The notes: generated by a model not told the origin, from the letters alone. A stretch of 64,000 nucleotides of DNA from JAXGMV01 sp040772085 (GCA_040772085.1 JAXGYU010000001.1:1426001-1490000), one strand, 5' to 3'. Positions 33,661 to 43,003 are shown, numbered from the stretch's first letter. A program made the numbers and translations.

Positions 33661-34798
33661 AAAACCCAGAATCTTATTTCTTTTTTCCGATACCGGCGGC
33701 GGACACCGCAGCGCGGCTGAAGCGATCATTGAAGCGCTCAACCTCGAATATCCGGATGAATATGACTCCCGCATGGTGGACATCTTCAGGGATTACGCGC
33801 CGCCGCCCTTGCAGCACGCCCCCGAGTTGTATCCTGAAATGACCAAGGTACCCGATATGTGGGGACTGGGTTTTCATATCTCCGACGGCAGGCGCCGGGT
33901 GCTTTTCTATTCCAAAGCGCTGATGCCTTATCTGAAAAAATCCGTCAAGCGGCTGGTGGATGAAAACCCGACCGATATTTTCGTATCGGTGCATCCTCTC
34001 ATCAATCATCCGCTGCTTGAGCTGCTCGGCAACCGGCGCGAGGTTCCGTTCGTCACCGTCGTGACCGACCCTGTCAGCGTTCACGCTGCCTGGTTTGACC
34101 CGCGCTCCGACCTGACCATGGTCGTCACCGATCAGGCTCGCAAGCGGGCGCTAAAGCTGTACCTCTCGCCGGATAAAGTCAAGACCATCGGGCTGCCCGT
34201 CGCGGACCGTTTCTGTCATGACCTGGGCGACAAAGACGCGCTGCGCGAACAATTGGGCTGGCAGACCGGCAAGCGGACTGCCCTGCTGGTCGGCGGGGGT
34301 GATGGCATGGGACCGCTCTATGAAATGGCGCGCGCCATCAACAACAGCGGCATCGACATGGCGCTGACCATGGTCTGCGGGCGCAATCATCAGCTCAAGG
34401 AAGATCTTGAGGGCTTGCGCTGGAAGATCCCGGTTAAAATCTATGGGTTTACCAGGCAAATGCCCGAGATGATGCAAGCCAGCGATGTGCTGATCACCAA
34501 GGCGGGACCCGGCACCATCACCGAGGCGCTCAACAGCGGTTTGCCGATTATCCTATACAGCCGTCTGCCCGGACAGGAAGAGGGCAACGTGGACTACGTG
34601 GTCGACAACAATGTCGGCGTCTGGGCGCCTGACTCGTTCGACATGGTGGAGCACCTGCGTTTCTGGTTCGCGAATGAGAAAGCCTACCAGCGCACCAGCG
34701 CTAACGCCAAAGCGCTGGCAAATCCGCTGGCAGCCAGACAAATTGCCGGCGAAATCGTCAGGAAATTGGGCCGTATCCCCAAAACTGTGTTAAATTAG
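33641..34798 (+). CDS. Glycosyltransferase, MGDG-synthase type (GT28)
   Basis: A 385-residue protein. ILFLFSDTGGGHRSAAEAI at the N-terminus is the MGDG synthase/processive diacylglycerol glucosyltransferase signature, and KAGPGTITEALNSGLPIILYSRLPGQEEGN at about residue 290 is the nucleotide-sugar binding GPGTxxEA...P..Q..N segment. It probably transfers a hexose to diacylglycerol, making membrane glycolipid at the inner face of the membrane. The start is ATG 33641 behind GGGGGAT, inside the DUF951 gene. It lies in the same operon as tsaE. Confidence 0.88.
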   Translation: MLPAQAKKPRILFLFSDTGGGHRSAAEAIIEALNLEYPDEYDSRMVDIFRDYAPPPLQHAPELYPEMTKVPDMWGLGFHISDGRRRVLFYSKALMPYLKKSVKRLVDENPTDIFVSVHPLINHPLLELLGNRREVPFVTVVTDPVSVHAAWFDPRSDLTMVVTDQARKRALKLYLSPDKVKTIGLPVADRFCHDLGDKDALREQLGWQTGKRTALLVGGGDGMGPLYEMARAINNSGIDMALTMVCGRNHQLKEDLEGLRWKIPVKIYGFTRQMPEMMQASDVLITKAGPGTITEALNSGLPIILYSRLPGQEEGNVDYVVDNNVGVWAPDSFDMVEHLRFWFANEKAYQRTSANAKALANPLAARQIAGEIVRKLGRIPKTVLN

Positions 34799-34818
34799 TA
34801 CCAAGGTAAATATTTAGT

Positions 34819-35331
34819 ATGCCTATCCTTGATCCCAACTCCGTGGAGTTTTTCAGCCGCAGTCCTGAGCAGACCCGCCGTCTCGGCATCCGCCTCGGCG
34901 CGCTGCTCAAACCAGGCGATCTGATCTGTCTGAGCGGTGATCTGGGGTCGGGTAAGACGACCTTTGTCCAGGGGCTGGCTAACGGCTGGGGCACGCTCGA
35001 CCGGGTGACCAGTCCGACCTTTGTGCTGGTCAATGTCTATCGCCGCGCCGACAATATCAACCTCTATCACCTGGATGCCTACCGGCTGGACAGCGTGGCG
35101 GAAGCGCGCGAACTCGACCTCGACATGATGCTTGAATCGGGCGCGCTGGTGGTGGAATGGGCGGAGAAGATCAAACCGGCTTTGCCGGCAGATAACCTGA
35201 CGATTGAAATGCGCTGGATCGCTGACGAGCAGCGCTTTATGCACTTTATGCCGCAAGGCAAGCGTTACGAGGACCTTGCCAACGCCCTGAAGAAGATGGC
35301 TTTTGGAGGCACCCGTGCTGCTGGCTATTGA
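34819..35331 (+). CDS. tsaE: tRNA threonylcarbamoyladenosine biosynthesis ATPase TsaE
   Basis: A 170-residue ATPase needed, with TsaB, TsaC and TsaD, for N6-threonylcarbamoyl modification of A37 in ANN-decoding tRNAs. Walker A is LSGDLGSGKTTFVQGLA near residue 40, RVTSPTFVLVNVY near 67 and NLYHLDAYRL near 82 are diagnostic, and VVEWAEK follows. Length is normal. Overlaps tsaB by 17 bp. Confidence 0.95.
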   Translation: MPILDPNSVEFFSRSPEQTRRLGIRLGALLKPGDLICLSGDLGSGKTTFVQGLANGWGTLDRVTSPTFVLVNVYRRADNINLYHLDAYRLDSVAEARELDLDMMLESGALVVEWAEKIKPALPADNLTIEMRWIADEQRFMHFMPQGKRYEDLANALKKMAFGGTRAAGY

Positions 35332-35983
35332 TACATCTACCCGCTGGATCGGTTTGGGGCTTTATGACGGCTCGCAGATGGCGGGCGAAATGCTGTGGCA
35401 GACGCGTAACCATCACACCGTCGAACTGGCGCCCGCGCTGGAAGATCTGCTGAAGCGCTGTGACGTGAGCAAGCGCGATCTCAAAGCGCTGGCGATCGCG
35501 CTCGGGCCGGGATCATTCACCAGCTTGCGCATTGGTCTGGCGCTGGTCAAAGGGTTGTCTCTCGGGCTCGGAATTCCTGTCGTGGGTGTGCCAACGCTGG
35601 ATATCGTCTCAGCCAACCTGCCGCCTGAAGCGATGCCCTTGCTGGCAGTGCTGCAGGCAGGACGCGGCCGCTTTGGCATGGCGCGTTATGTGCCGCGCAA
35701 GGGCAAATGGGTCAACAACACCGGCGTGTCCGTCACGACGCTGGACGACATGATCGCCGGCATCCGCCAGCCTACCATCGTCTGCGGCGAGCTGGAGGTG
35801 AGCGACCGTCAGGCGCTCAAGCGCGCCAACAAGGGGATTGTCATCCCGACGCCATCACAATGCATGCGCCGCCCCGCAGTTCTGGCTGAACTAGCCTGGA
35901 CGCGCTGGCAGAAGAACCGCACCGACGATCTGGCAAAGCTTAACCCCATCTACCTGCATACCGGGCAGGAAATCCCAGGCTAA
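35315..35983 (+). CDS. tsaB: tRNA threonylcarbamoyladenosine biosynthesis protein TsaB
   Basis: A 222-residue ASKHA-fold protein that dimerises with TsaD. It begins MLLAIDTSTRWIGLGLYDG and contains HTVELAPALEDLL and ALAIALGPGSFTSLRIGLALVKGLSLGLGIPVVGV, all typical. The start is GTG 35315, 5 nt after GGAGG; a TTG at 35303 lies upstream of this ribosome-binding site and would add an unusual MEAP. tsaD itself is not in this window. Confidence 0.94.
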   Translation: MLLAIDTSTRWIGLGLYDGSQMAGEMLWQTRNHHTVELAPALEDLLKRCDVSKRDLKALAIALGPGSFTSLRIGLALVKGLSLGLGIPVVGVPTLDIVSANLPPEAMPLLAVLQAGRGRFGMARYVPRKGKWVNNTGVSVTTLDDMIAGIRQPTIVCGELEVSDRQALKRANKGIVIPTPSQCMRRPAVLAELAWTRWQKNRTDDLAKLNPIYLHTGQEIPG

Positions 35984-35987
35984 CTGC

Positions 35988-36479
35988 ATGACCGCTCTAC
36001 CCGGGCTGCCCGCAGCCCTGTCTTTGCGCCGCTATACCATGGAAGACGTCGATCAGGTATACGCGCTCGACCAGCGTTCGTTCAGCCTGCCCTGGCCGCG
36101 CAGTTCATTTGTCGCCGAACTGGGCAATCCTGCATCAGCAGGCTGGGTGATCGAACACACGCCTGCTCCATCCTCGCCCCCCGTGATCATCGCCATGGCA
36201 GTCGTCTGGACCATTCTGGACGAAGCCCATATTGCCACCTTTGCCGTGGACGAGAACTGGCGCCGGCAGGGCGTTGGCAAAGCGCTGCTCGATCACATCA
36301 TCCGGCACGCAAGCGAGGCTGGCGTCACGCAGATCTTCCTCGAAGTCAGGCGCAACAATCTGGCTGCCCAACACCTTTACAGCGGCGCGGGTTTTGAGAT
36401 AATTGATACGCGTAAGGGGTATTACAAAGACACGCACGAAGACGCTTTTATTATGCGATTACTGATGGAGCAGGCATAA
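35988..36479 (+). CDS. rimI: Ribosomal-protein-alanine N-acetyltransferase RimI
   Basis: A 163-residue GNAT enzyme. The acetyl-CoA loop is ATFAVDENWRRQGVGKALLDHII, and IFLEVRRNNLAAQHLYSGAGFEIIDTRKGYY is the RimI C-terminal pattern. Family members acetylate the N-terminal Ala of ribosomal protein S18, or other proteins. It follows tsaB by 4 bp, a gene order (tsaE-tsaB-rimI) seen in many bacteria. Confidence 0.93.
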   Translation: MTALPGLPAALSLRRYTMEDVDQVYALDQRSFSLPWPRSSFVAELGNPASAGWVIEHTPAPSSPPVIIAMAVVWTILDEAHIATFAVDENWRRQGVGKALLDHIIRHASEAGVTQIFLEVRRNNLAAQHLYSGAGFEIIDTRKGYYKDTHEDAFIMRLLMEQA

Positions 36480-36500
36480 CACAATGCAGGGGGATCTCAA

Positions 36501-37829
36501 TTGAATTTTATCCAGTCGATGACGCAGAAGCCTATGCGCCCGTTCCTGCTGATCTGGATCGGTCAGGTCTTCTCGATGCTTGGGTCCAGCACCACGGCAT
36601 TTGCCACCACGTTATGGGTTTGGGAACGCACCAACCAGGCGACACCGCTGGCGATGATCGGCGTCTTCTTTATGGTGCCCAGCGTTATCCTTACGCCATT
36701 CGCCGGTGTGCTGGTTGACCGGTTCAATCGCAAGCTGGTCATGGCGGTCAGCGACATGGCTGCCGGGCTGGGCACGTTGTTCATGCTGGTCATGCTGGCA
36801 ACAAACCAGTTGCAGATTTGGCATCTATATCTGATGGCGGTTCTGACCGGCGCCGGCAACGCCTTCCAGTTCCCCGCCTATTCGGCGGCAATCACGCTGA
36901 TGGTGCCCAAGGAAGAGTACGCCCGAACAGCCGGCATGATCTCGATCGCAGAGAATAGTTCCAGCATCCTGGCGCCCCTGCTCGGCGCCATCCTCTACAC
37001 GCGCGTCGGTCTGTTCTGGGTGCTGATCATTGATCTGGTAACGATGAGTTTCGCGCTGCTGATGCTGGCGCTGGTTCGTATCCCTTCACTCTCGGATGAG
37101 GCGGTACAGGCGAACAGGAAGGAACCTTTCCTCTCGCAGCTCTCTTACGGCTTGCGTTACGTCCTGCGCTTCAAGCCCTTGCTTAACCTGCAACTGCTGT
37201 TTCTGGTGGGGAACTTCTTCTCCATTCTGGGGAACACCATGGTCCCGATGATCATGGTAAAAACCGGCAATAACGCCGGCATCCTGGCAAATGTGCAGTC
37301 TGCTTCAGCGGCTGGCGCGCTGATTGGCAGCATCCTCATCACCATCACAGGCGGCTTGAAGAAGAAGGTGAACGGTGTGCTGGGAGGCTGGTTTCTGTAT
37401 GCTTTGTTCGGCATGACACTCTTTTCCCTGGCAAGCAGCTCGCTCTTGTGGATGGCATTTGCTATTCTGGGGCACATGTGCATCATGTTCGTCAATAGCA
37501 GCAATCAGGCGATCTGGCAATCAAAGGTTCCGGCGGAAGTGCAAGGCAGGGTTTTCTCATTCCGCGTCTTGCTGGCCCAGGTGAGCGTTCCTGTCGCCAT
37601 GGCAATCTCGGGTCCATTGGCTGACAAGGTCTTCGAGCCTGCCCTTGTGACGGAAAAAGGCGGCTATCTCAGCCGGTTGCTGCCAGAATGGCTCGGGCTG
37701 GGCGCGGCAGGGAATGGCTATGCCATGCTGATGACGCTGGCCGGAGCGGTCATTCTGATCGCGACAGCCGTGGCGTGGCTGAACCCGCAGGTCAGGAAAG
37801 TTGAAGAACTGCTGCCGGATGCGTCATAA
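36501..37829 (+). CDS. MFS transporter (MFS_3/enterobactin-exporter-like)
   Basis: A 442-residue polytopic protein with about 12 membrane segments. The N-terminus FLLIWIGQVFSMLGSSTTAFATTLWVWE and FAGVLVDRFNRKLVMAVSDMAAG fit the MFS_3 group of exporters (drug or siderophore export; often linked to macrolide efflux-type annotations). The start is TTG 36501, 6-7 nt after GGGGGA. It continues the tsaE-tsaB-rimI operon direction with a 21-bp gap. Substrate unknown. Confidence 0.9.
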   Translation: MNFIQSMTQKPMRPFLLIWIGQVFSMLGSSTTAFATTLWVWERTNQATPLAMIGVFFMVPSVILTPFAGVLVDRFNRKLVMAVSDMAAGLGTLFMLVMLATNQLQIWHLYLMAVLTGAGNAFQFPAYSAAITLMVPKEEYARTAGMISIAENSSSILAPLLGAILYTRVGLFWVLIIDLVTMSFALLMLALVRIPSLSDEAVQANRKEPFLSQLSYGLRYVLRFKPLLNLQLLFLVGNFFSILGNTMVPMIMVKTGNNAGILANVQSASAAGALIGSILITITGGLKKKVNGVLGGWFLYALFGMTLFSLASSSLLWMAFAILGHMCIMFVNSSNQAIWQSKVPAEVQGRVFSFRVLLAQVSVPVAMAISGPLADKVFEPALVTEKGGYLSRLLPEWLGLGAAGNGYAMLMTLAGAVILIATAVAWLNPQVRKVEELLPDAS

Positions 37830-37879
37830 TTAAGCAAGTATTCTGTTTTCCTTAAACTTATCGGTAATGGAGGCGTCCC

Positions 37880-38890
37880 ATGGAAACGATCATTGATCCA
37901 ACCTTTCCGCTGATTGACTTGCACCGGCATCTGGACGGCAGCGTCCGGGTGTCGACCATTCTGGAGCTCAGCCGGCAGCACAACCTGCCGCTGCCCGCTG
38001 ATGACATCGACGGCCTGCGGGAACATGTCCTCGTCACCTCACCCAAGCCGGATATCGCCGCGTTCTTCACCAAGTTTCAGTATCAGACCGGCATCCTGGT
38101 CAACGCGTCTGCCTGCCGGCGCATCGCCTATGAGGCGGTGGAGGACGCGAAGCATGAGGGCATCGATTACATCGAGCTGCGCTTCAGCCCATGGTTCATG
38201 GCAGAACCGCATCAGCTTCATCCGGAGGCTGTGGTGGAAGCGGTGGTTGAAGGCGTGCGCGCCGGCGAACGCGATTTTGGCATCAAGGCAAATCTGATCG
38301 GCATCCTCTCCCGGTCCTACGGGCCCGAGGTGTGCTTCAAGGAGCTGGCGGCGCTGCGCAGTCAGGAGGCAGCCATCACCGCACTGGATCTGGCAGGGCT
38401 GGAGCTTGAATTCCCCGGCGATTTGTTTGTGGAGCATTTCGCTCAGGTGCGTGATACCCGCTGGCATATCACGGTGCATGCCGGTGAGGTCGATGGCCCG
38501 CAGTCGATCTGGCAGGCGCTCTACAAACTGGACGCCGAGCGGCTCGGCCACGCCGTGAGCGCTATCGAAGACCCGACGCTGCTCGATTACCTGGCAGAGA
38601 AGCAGATCGGCATCGAGTCAAATTTGACCAGCAATGTGCAGACCAGCGTGGTCGCCGCGTATGATGACCACCCGCTGCGGCTGTTCCTCGAGCGCGGTTT
38701 GCTGGCGACGATCAACACGGATGATCCGGGCATCAGCGGCATTGACCTGCCGCACGAGTACCGCGTCGCGGTGTCGGAAGCCGGGTTGAGCATTGAGCAG
38801 GCGCATCAGGCGCAGTACAACGCGCTGCGGGCCGCGTTCCTGAGCGAGGAAGAAAAGGCAGCGCTGGTGCAGGCGAAAAGCGCCGTGTAG
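37880..38890 (+). CDS. add: Adenosine deaminase
   Basis: A 336-residue zinc hydrolase converting adenosine to inosine. The HxH zinc ligands are in LIDLHRHLDGSV (residues 15 and 17), HITVHAGEVDGP supplies His/Glu near 198, LGHAVSA the next His, and ATINTDDPGISG the Asp pair near 277. The N-terminus and spacing match adenosine deaminases rather than the adenine deaminase group, though the distinction is not absolute. The start ATG follows GGAGG. It is the last gene in the plus-strand run from 33451. Confidence 0.92.
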   Translation: METIIDPTFPLIDLHRHLDGSVRVSTILELSRQHNLPLPADDIDGLREHVLVTSPKPDIAAFFTKFQYQTGILVNASACRRIAYEAVEDAKHEGIDYIELRFSPWFMAEPHQLHPEAVVEAVVEGVRAGERDFGIKANLIGILSRSYGPEVCFKELAALRSQEAAITALDLAGLELEFPGDLFVEHFAQVRDTRWHITVHAGEVDGPQSIWQALYKLDAERLGHAVSAIEDPTLLDYLAEKQIGIESNLTSNVQTSVVAAYDDHPLRLFLERGLLATINTDDPGISGIDLPHEYRVAVSEAGLSIEQAHQAQYNALRAAFLSEEEKAALVQAKSAV

Positions 38891-38894
38891 GATT

Positions 38895-39021
38895 AGGCGG
38901 TTCGAAGAGCACGAACCGCCCTACGAAAGACCGCTCATGCGCAATTCATTCTCAGGGGAGCCATTAAATCCAGCAATGGTATTGATTCTGGCAGTTCGAA
39001 GAACGCGAACCGCCCTGCGAA
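38895..39021. repeat. Two palindromic repeats with GGTTC arms (family A variant)
   Basis: Copies near 38896 (GGCGGTTC..GAACCGCC) and 38991 (GGCAGTTC..GAACCGCC), each followed by CTACGAAA or CTGCGAAA. The loop and flanks match family A, but the inner arm pair changes from GATC/GATC to GTTC/GAAC, keeping the stem paired in the first copy. No gene lies here. Confidence 0.8.
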
Positions 39022-39025
39022 AATT

Positions 39026-39544
39026 TCAGACCAGTGACTCATCCCGCCAGGCGGGCTGCAGGCTGCCATCGTGGCGGATATGCAGCACCTGCACGCCACG
39101 CTCCAGCAGAGTCTGACTGACCAGCATCTGCCGGTGACAATCCGCGGGGTCTTCCTCCGCGCACATGATCGCCGTCGGCATCTCAGCCGCCAGGCTGATC
39201 AGCCGGTCTATCCCGCGCTGATACCACTCCTTCCGCATCACTGCCTGATAATCTACCGCCTCCCCGAAGCGTGCCACACCGCCCGGATAGACGCTGGCAT
39301 CCTCAGGGTAGCCGCCCAGAGAGGCTCCCTCAAAGACGTACTCAATGCCATGCTGTTTGAGGAAGGCGGCAAAGGGCTCGCGGTTGAACTGGCTGACCCA
39401 GCGGCTGAAGGGCTTGGTTCGAATGTCAACCAGGCGCTGAACGCCACTGCTTTTAAGCAGCGTCAGGATCGTGTCAGATGTCACGTTGCTGTGCCCAATC
39501 GTGAACAAACGGACGCCTTGCGGCGTTAATATAGGTGAGGTCAT
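39026..39544 (-). CDS. DUF488 domain-containing protein
   Basis: A 172-residue protein. LFTIGHSNVTSDTILTLLKSSGVQRLVDIRTKPFSRW at the N-terminus and ALMCAEEDPADCHRQML-type sequence (CAE.....CHR) near residue 134 define the DUF488 family. The Cys-Glu and Cys-His residues are its conserved features. The function is unknown, though stress or nucleotide-related roles have been proposed for the family. It is a single gene, divergent from the lipoprotein gene at 39592; the palindromic ATTATAAT at about 39550 could serve both directions. Confidence 0.88.
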   Translation of the reverse strand: MTSPILTPQGVRLFTIGHSNVTSDTILTLLKSSGVQRLVDIRTKPFSRWVSQFNREPFAAFLKQHGIEYVFEGASLGGYPEDASVYPGGVARFGEAVDYQAVMRKEWYQRGIDRLISLAAEMPTAIMCAEEDPADCHRQMLVSQTLLERGVQVLHIRHDGSLQPAWRDESLV

Positions 39545-39591
39545 GACCTCATTATAATGAAAGAAGGTAATGCATAGAAAGCAGGTATCGT

Positions 39592-40797
39592 ATGAACGTA
39601 AACAGAACCATCAAATTCCTTCCGGCAAGATTGCTGGTACTCCTCTCCCTCAGTGTTCTACTGTTGGCTTGCACCGTCCCCGGCGCGGCGCCAAAGACGC
39701 CGGCCACATCCGTCCCGACGGCAGAAATTTTCCAACCCAGCGCCACCAGCCCCGCCGCGCAATCAACTCCAACGAACGCGCCTGGCAGCCTGATTGATCC
39801 AGACCTGACAGACTTCGATTTCATCACCAGCCAGAATGGCTGGGGCGTCACAAAGGACGCCTTGGTCTACACCGCTGATGGCGGCAAGAGCTGGACACCC
39901 CTCACAATTAAAGGCGTTGACTCCTTTGAAGAGTCTGTGACCTACTTCCTGAATGCCAACAGCGCCTGGGTGTTGCTGCCCAACCCGGACCGCCTGAGCG
40001 GCAAGCTGTATCACACCAGCGACAAGGGCAACACCTGGGCAGCCTATGACTTCCCTTATCCGACCTGGCAGATGCAATTCTTTGATGCCCAATTCGGCAT
40101 CATCATCGCCCCGCTCGACGCTGGCGCCGGCTCGATGGCGGTCGCAGTCGCTTACACCGTGGATGCCGGCGAGACCTGGAAAGAGGTCTACGTCAATGAT
40201 CCCAACCGTGAAGGCGCCAGCGACACGCTGCCGCTGAGCGGTATGAAAACCGGCATGACTTTCAGTACCCCTGCCAACGGCTGGGTGACCGGCACCAAGC
40301 CGCAGGACGGCTTTGTCTATCTGTACCGCACCGAAAACGGCGGCGTGAGCTGGCAGCATCAGAATTTGCCGTTACCCGAGGGCATGCAGAACGCCCAGGT
40401 CATCCTTGAGCGGCCGCAGTTTTTCAACGCTAATGAAGGCGTACTGCCCGTGACCTTCTTCCAGGTCAATAACGAAAGCGTTGGCAATTTCTACAAAACC
40501 ACAGACGGCGGTCAGACCTGGAAGCTCACCTCTAATACCGATGTCACCAATCACGCCTACTGGTTCGACCTGACGCATGGCTGGAACTGGGATGGTACTC
40601 AGCTCCACCGCACTACCGATGGCGGCATGACCTGGCAGACGCTTGACACGGGTTTCCCTGAGACTAGCATCCAGGTGCGGCTTGATTTTGTTACCGCTGA
40701 GCAAGGCTGGGCGCTGGTTCGCGAGGATGAAACCACGCCTGCGAAATTGTTCTTTACGCTCAATGGCGGCAAAAATTGGGGCCCAATAGTTCCATAA
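39592..40797 (+). CDS. YCF48/BNR-repeat lipoprotein
   Basis: A 401-residue secreted protein with a lipoprotein signal (LLVLLSLSVLLLAC, lipobox LLAC) and a Ser/Thr/Pro linker. The rest is a beta-propeller of photosynthesis-assembly-factor (YCF48)-like repeats, with Asp-box motifs such as TADGGKSWTPL, TSDKGNTWAAY, TVDAGETWKEV, TENGGVSWQHQ, TTDGGQTWKLT and TTDGGMTWQTL. No photosynthesis genes are nearby, so a role in photosystem assembly is unlikely; a surface carbohydrate- or protein-binding role is possible. Confidence 0.85.
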   Translation: MNVNRTIKFLPARLLVLLSLSVLLLACTVPGAAPKTPATSVPTAEIFQPSATSPAAQSTPTNAPGSLIDPDLTDFDFITSQNGWGVTKDALVYTADGGKSWTPLTIKGVDSFEESVTYFLNANSAWVLLPNPDRLSGKLYHTSDKGNTWAAYDFPYPTWQMQFFDAQFGIIIAPLDAGAGSMAVAVAYTVDAGETWKEVYVNDPNREGASDTLPLSGMKTGMTFSTPANGWVTGTKPQDGFVYLYRTENGGVSWQHQNLPLPEGMQNAQVILERPQFFNANEGVLPVTFFQVNNESVGNFYKTTDGGQTWKLTSNTDVTNHAYWFDLTHGWNWDGTQLHRTTDGGMTWQTLDTGFPETSIQVRLDFVTAEQGWALVREDETTPAKLFFTLNGGKNWGPIVP

Positions 40798-40827
40798 GCT
40801 GTTTTTTGGGGCAAGGTTTTCACAAAT

Positions 40828-40877
40828 TACCAATTTAAGTACCATTTCATGCTTGCATGATGGTACTTAAATTGGTA
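40828..40877. repeat. Long inverted repeat (extended hairpin)
   Basis: A perfect 17-bp inverted repeat (40828-40844 and 40861-40877, core CCAATTTAAGTACCA) encloses a second one (TCATGC/GCATGA), giving 23 paired bases with only a TT bulge. It is AT-rich and no clean T-run follows. It may terminate the upstream gene, or be a fossil of a small mobile element. It differs from the three GC-rich repeat families in the window. Confidence 0.7.
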
Positions 40878-41137
40878 TTATATTTATGCAAAATGTCATC
40901 TTTAAATAGAGACATTTGCGCATGCCAATCAAAAGCCTTAAGTTCTAAAATCTATAGACAGATCGCGATCCGAATTTTTAGTGTTTAACGGAGTGCGGGC
41001 AGTTGCCAACGACACAAGGCAAACAGGGGATCCACCACAAACATCCTAACTGGTAATTACAGCCGGGCAAAGACTTTGCATGGCTGAGTAATTATTTTTA
41101 TTCTTTATTTGCGCGCTTATCGCGCAGGAGGGAAAAC
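40878..41137 (+). other. Long leader upstream of cstA
   Basis: About 260 bp without a gene. It contains small hairpins, for example AGCC..GGCT around GCAAAGACTTTGC near 41062-41084 and GCGCGCTTATCGCGC just before the ribosome-binding site GGAGGG at 41129-41134. No clear promoter is visible. I compared it with c-di-GMP-I and other riboswitch consensus sequences from memory and found no convincing match. Confidence 0.4.
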
Positions 41138-42892
41138 ATGAATATCCTCATTGTTGTTCTGATAGGTAGTGTGATTCTCGTAGTCGCCTACCTAACCTAC
41201 GGCAAGTTCTTGTCGTCAAAGATTTATGAACTAAACGACAAGAATGTAACACCCGCCGTAGAGATGGAAGATGGCGTCGACTATGTTCCAACGGACTCCA
41301 AATTCCTGGCTGGTCAGCACTTCTCTGCCATTGCGGCAGCCGGTCCGGTCACTGGCCCGATTATTGCTGGCCTCACATTTGGTTGGGTGCCGACCTTGTT
41401 GTGGATCCTTCTGGGAACCATCTTCATTGGCGGCGTACATGATATGGGTGCCATTGTCGCGTCGGTACGGAATAAAGCCCGCTCCATTACCGAAACAGTG
41501 CGCATGAACATTTCCCGCCGTGCGTGGATCCTGTTCAACCTGTTCATCTTCTTCACCCTCATCATGATCATCGTAGCCTTCACCGACATCACCACCGCTG
41601 CCTTCGTCAACAAGATTGACCTGGGCGACGGCAACATGGTCGGCGGCGGCGCTATCGCCACATCCTCCATCATGTATCTCATCCTGCCCATCATCATGGG
41701 TTTCCTGTTGAGATACACCAAGCTCAGCCTGCTGTGGGCGACCATCATCTTCCTGCCGCTGGTCGGCGTCGCCATCTGGGCTGGTCAATATATCCCGTTC
41801 GATCTGCAGGCAATCCTGGGTCTCGAGACCCCGCAAGCCGCGCAGAAGATCTGGAACATCATCGTTCTGCTCTACTGTTTCATCGCAGCTATCGTCCCCG
41901 TGTGGGCGCTGCTTCAGCCCCGCGGTCACCTCGGCGGTTACTTCCTGTATGCCGCGCTGCTGGTTGCCTTCATCGGCATCCTGTTCGGTAACTTCCAGAT
42001 CAACTACCCCGCTTTCACCAAGACCTTCGGCGGTGACGGCTTCTGGGTACCCATGTTCCCGGCGCTGTTCATCACTGTCGCCTGCGGCGCCTGCTCCGGC
42101 TTCCACGCCCTGGTTGGCTCCGGCACGACCTCCAAGCAGTTGGCCAAGGAAAGCGATGCCAAACCGATCGGCTACGGTATGATGCTGGCTGAATCACTGG
42201 TCGCTATCATCGCCCTGAGCACGGTCATGATCCTCAACACCGACAACCCGCTGGTCAAGCAATCACCGAACTTCATTTACGCTTCCGGTCTCGGTGCCTT
42301 CATGCAACTGATCGGTGTCAACCCGGTCTTCGGTGTCTCCTTTGGTCTGATGGCATTCGCCACCTTCGTCTTCGATACGCTGGATGTCTGCACCCGCCTC
42401 GGCCGCTACATCATCCAGGAACTCACCGGCTGGAAGGGCCAGTTTGGCCGCATCTTCTCCACCGTCATCACTGGTGGTGTCCCAGCCATTCTGATGATCA
42501 TCACCCTCCACGATCCCACCGGCGCCCCCGTCGCTGCCTGGAAACTGTTCTGGACGACCTTCGGCGCGTCCAATCAGCTCCTGGCTGCCCTGGCGTTGAT
42601 TGGCCTCACCGTATGGCTGATGCACACCGCCCAGTTCAAGAAGGCCTGGTACTTCACCTTCGTACCCGCCATTTTCATGTTCCTCATGAGCACCTGGCAG
42701 TTCCTGCGCATGCTGCTTTCCTACACGGTCAAGGAAGGCGTCTTCACCATGCCTGTCGGAACCAACCTGATCATTCCATCCCTGTGTATTATTTATGTCG
42801 CCCTGGCGGCCTGGATGGCATTCGAAACAGTGACTACGCTGACCCGCAAGGGACCGCGCAAACCGGAACCGACCGAACCGGCAACCGCGTAA
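41138..42892 (+). CDS. cstA: Carbon starvation protein A / pyruvate-peptide transporter family
   Basis: A 584-residue protein with about 16 membrane segments. LAGQHFSAIAAAGPVTGPIIAGLTFGW near residue 58, GVHDMGAIVASVRNKARSI near 98, and HALVGSGTTSKQLAKESDAKPIGYGMMLAESLVA near 328 are CstA signatures. In E. coli CstA and its relatives import pyruvate or peptides during carbon starvation. A strong ribosome-binding site (GGAGGG) lies before ATG 41138. No CstA-associated small subunit (YjiX/DUF466) is seen. A clean terminator follows. Confidence 0.95.
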   Translation: MNILIVVLIGSVILVVAYLTYGKFLSSKIYELNDKNVTPAVEMEDGVDYVPTDSKFLAGQHFSAIAAAGPVTGPIIAGLTFGWVPTLLWILLGTIFIGGVHDMGAIVASVRNKARSITETVRMNISRRAWILFNLFIFFTLIMIIVAFTDITTAAFVNKIDLGDGNMVGGGAIATSSIMYLILPIIMGFLLRYTKLSLLWATIIFLPLVGVAIWAGQYIPFDLQAILGLETPQAAQKIWNIIVLLYCFIAAIVPVWALLQPRGHLGGYFLYAALLVAFIGILFGNFQINYPAFTKTFGGDGFWVPMFPALFITVACGACSGFHALVGSGTTSKQLAKESDAKPIGYGMMLAESLVAIIALSTVMILNTDNPLVKQSPNFIYASGLGAFMQLIGVNPVFGVSFGLMAFATFVFDTLDVCTRLGRYIIQELTGWKGQFGRIFSTVITGGVPAILMIITLHDPTGAPVAAWKLFWTTFGASNQLLAALALIGLTVWLMHTAQFKKAWYFTFVPAIFMFLMSTWQFLRMLLSYTVKEGVFTMPVGTNLIIPSLCIIYVALAAWMAFETVTTLTRKGPRKPEPTEPATA

Positions 42893-42910
42893 TTTCTCGC
42901 GAACCTAACA

Positions 42911-42950
42911 TTCAAACCGCCTGGTGGATGCCAGGCGGTTTGAATTTTTT
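42911..42950 (+). terminator. Intrinsic terminator of cstA
   Basis: TTCAAACCGCCTGG and CCAGGCGGTTTGAA form a perfect 14-bp stem with a 6-nt loop, then six T. Confidence 0.95.
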
Positions 42951-43003
42951 AACACATTTTGATATTATTTGTATACGAACCGGTTAGTTAGAGGTGGTGG
43001 ACA

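Noticed and set aside
40878..41137. c-di-GMP-I riboswitch upstream of cstA
   Set aside because: A GACACAAGGCAAAC stretch loosely recalls the consensus, but the GAAA tetraloop, CGCAAAGCC and receptor segments are missing.
41231..42106. 291-codon antisense frame inside cstA
   Set aside because: It is the mirror of a strongly coding gene; the composition (Asp/Glu/Gly-rich) is an artefact, and no ribosome-binding site or homology is seen.
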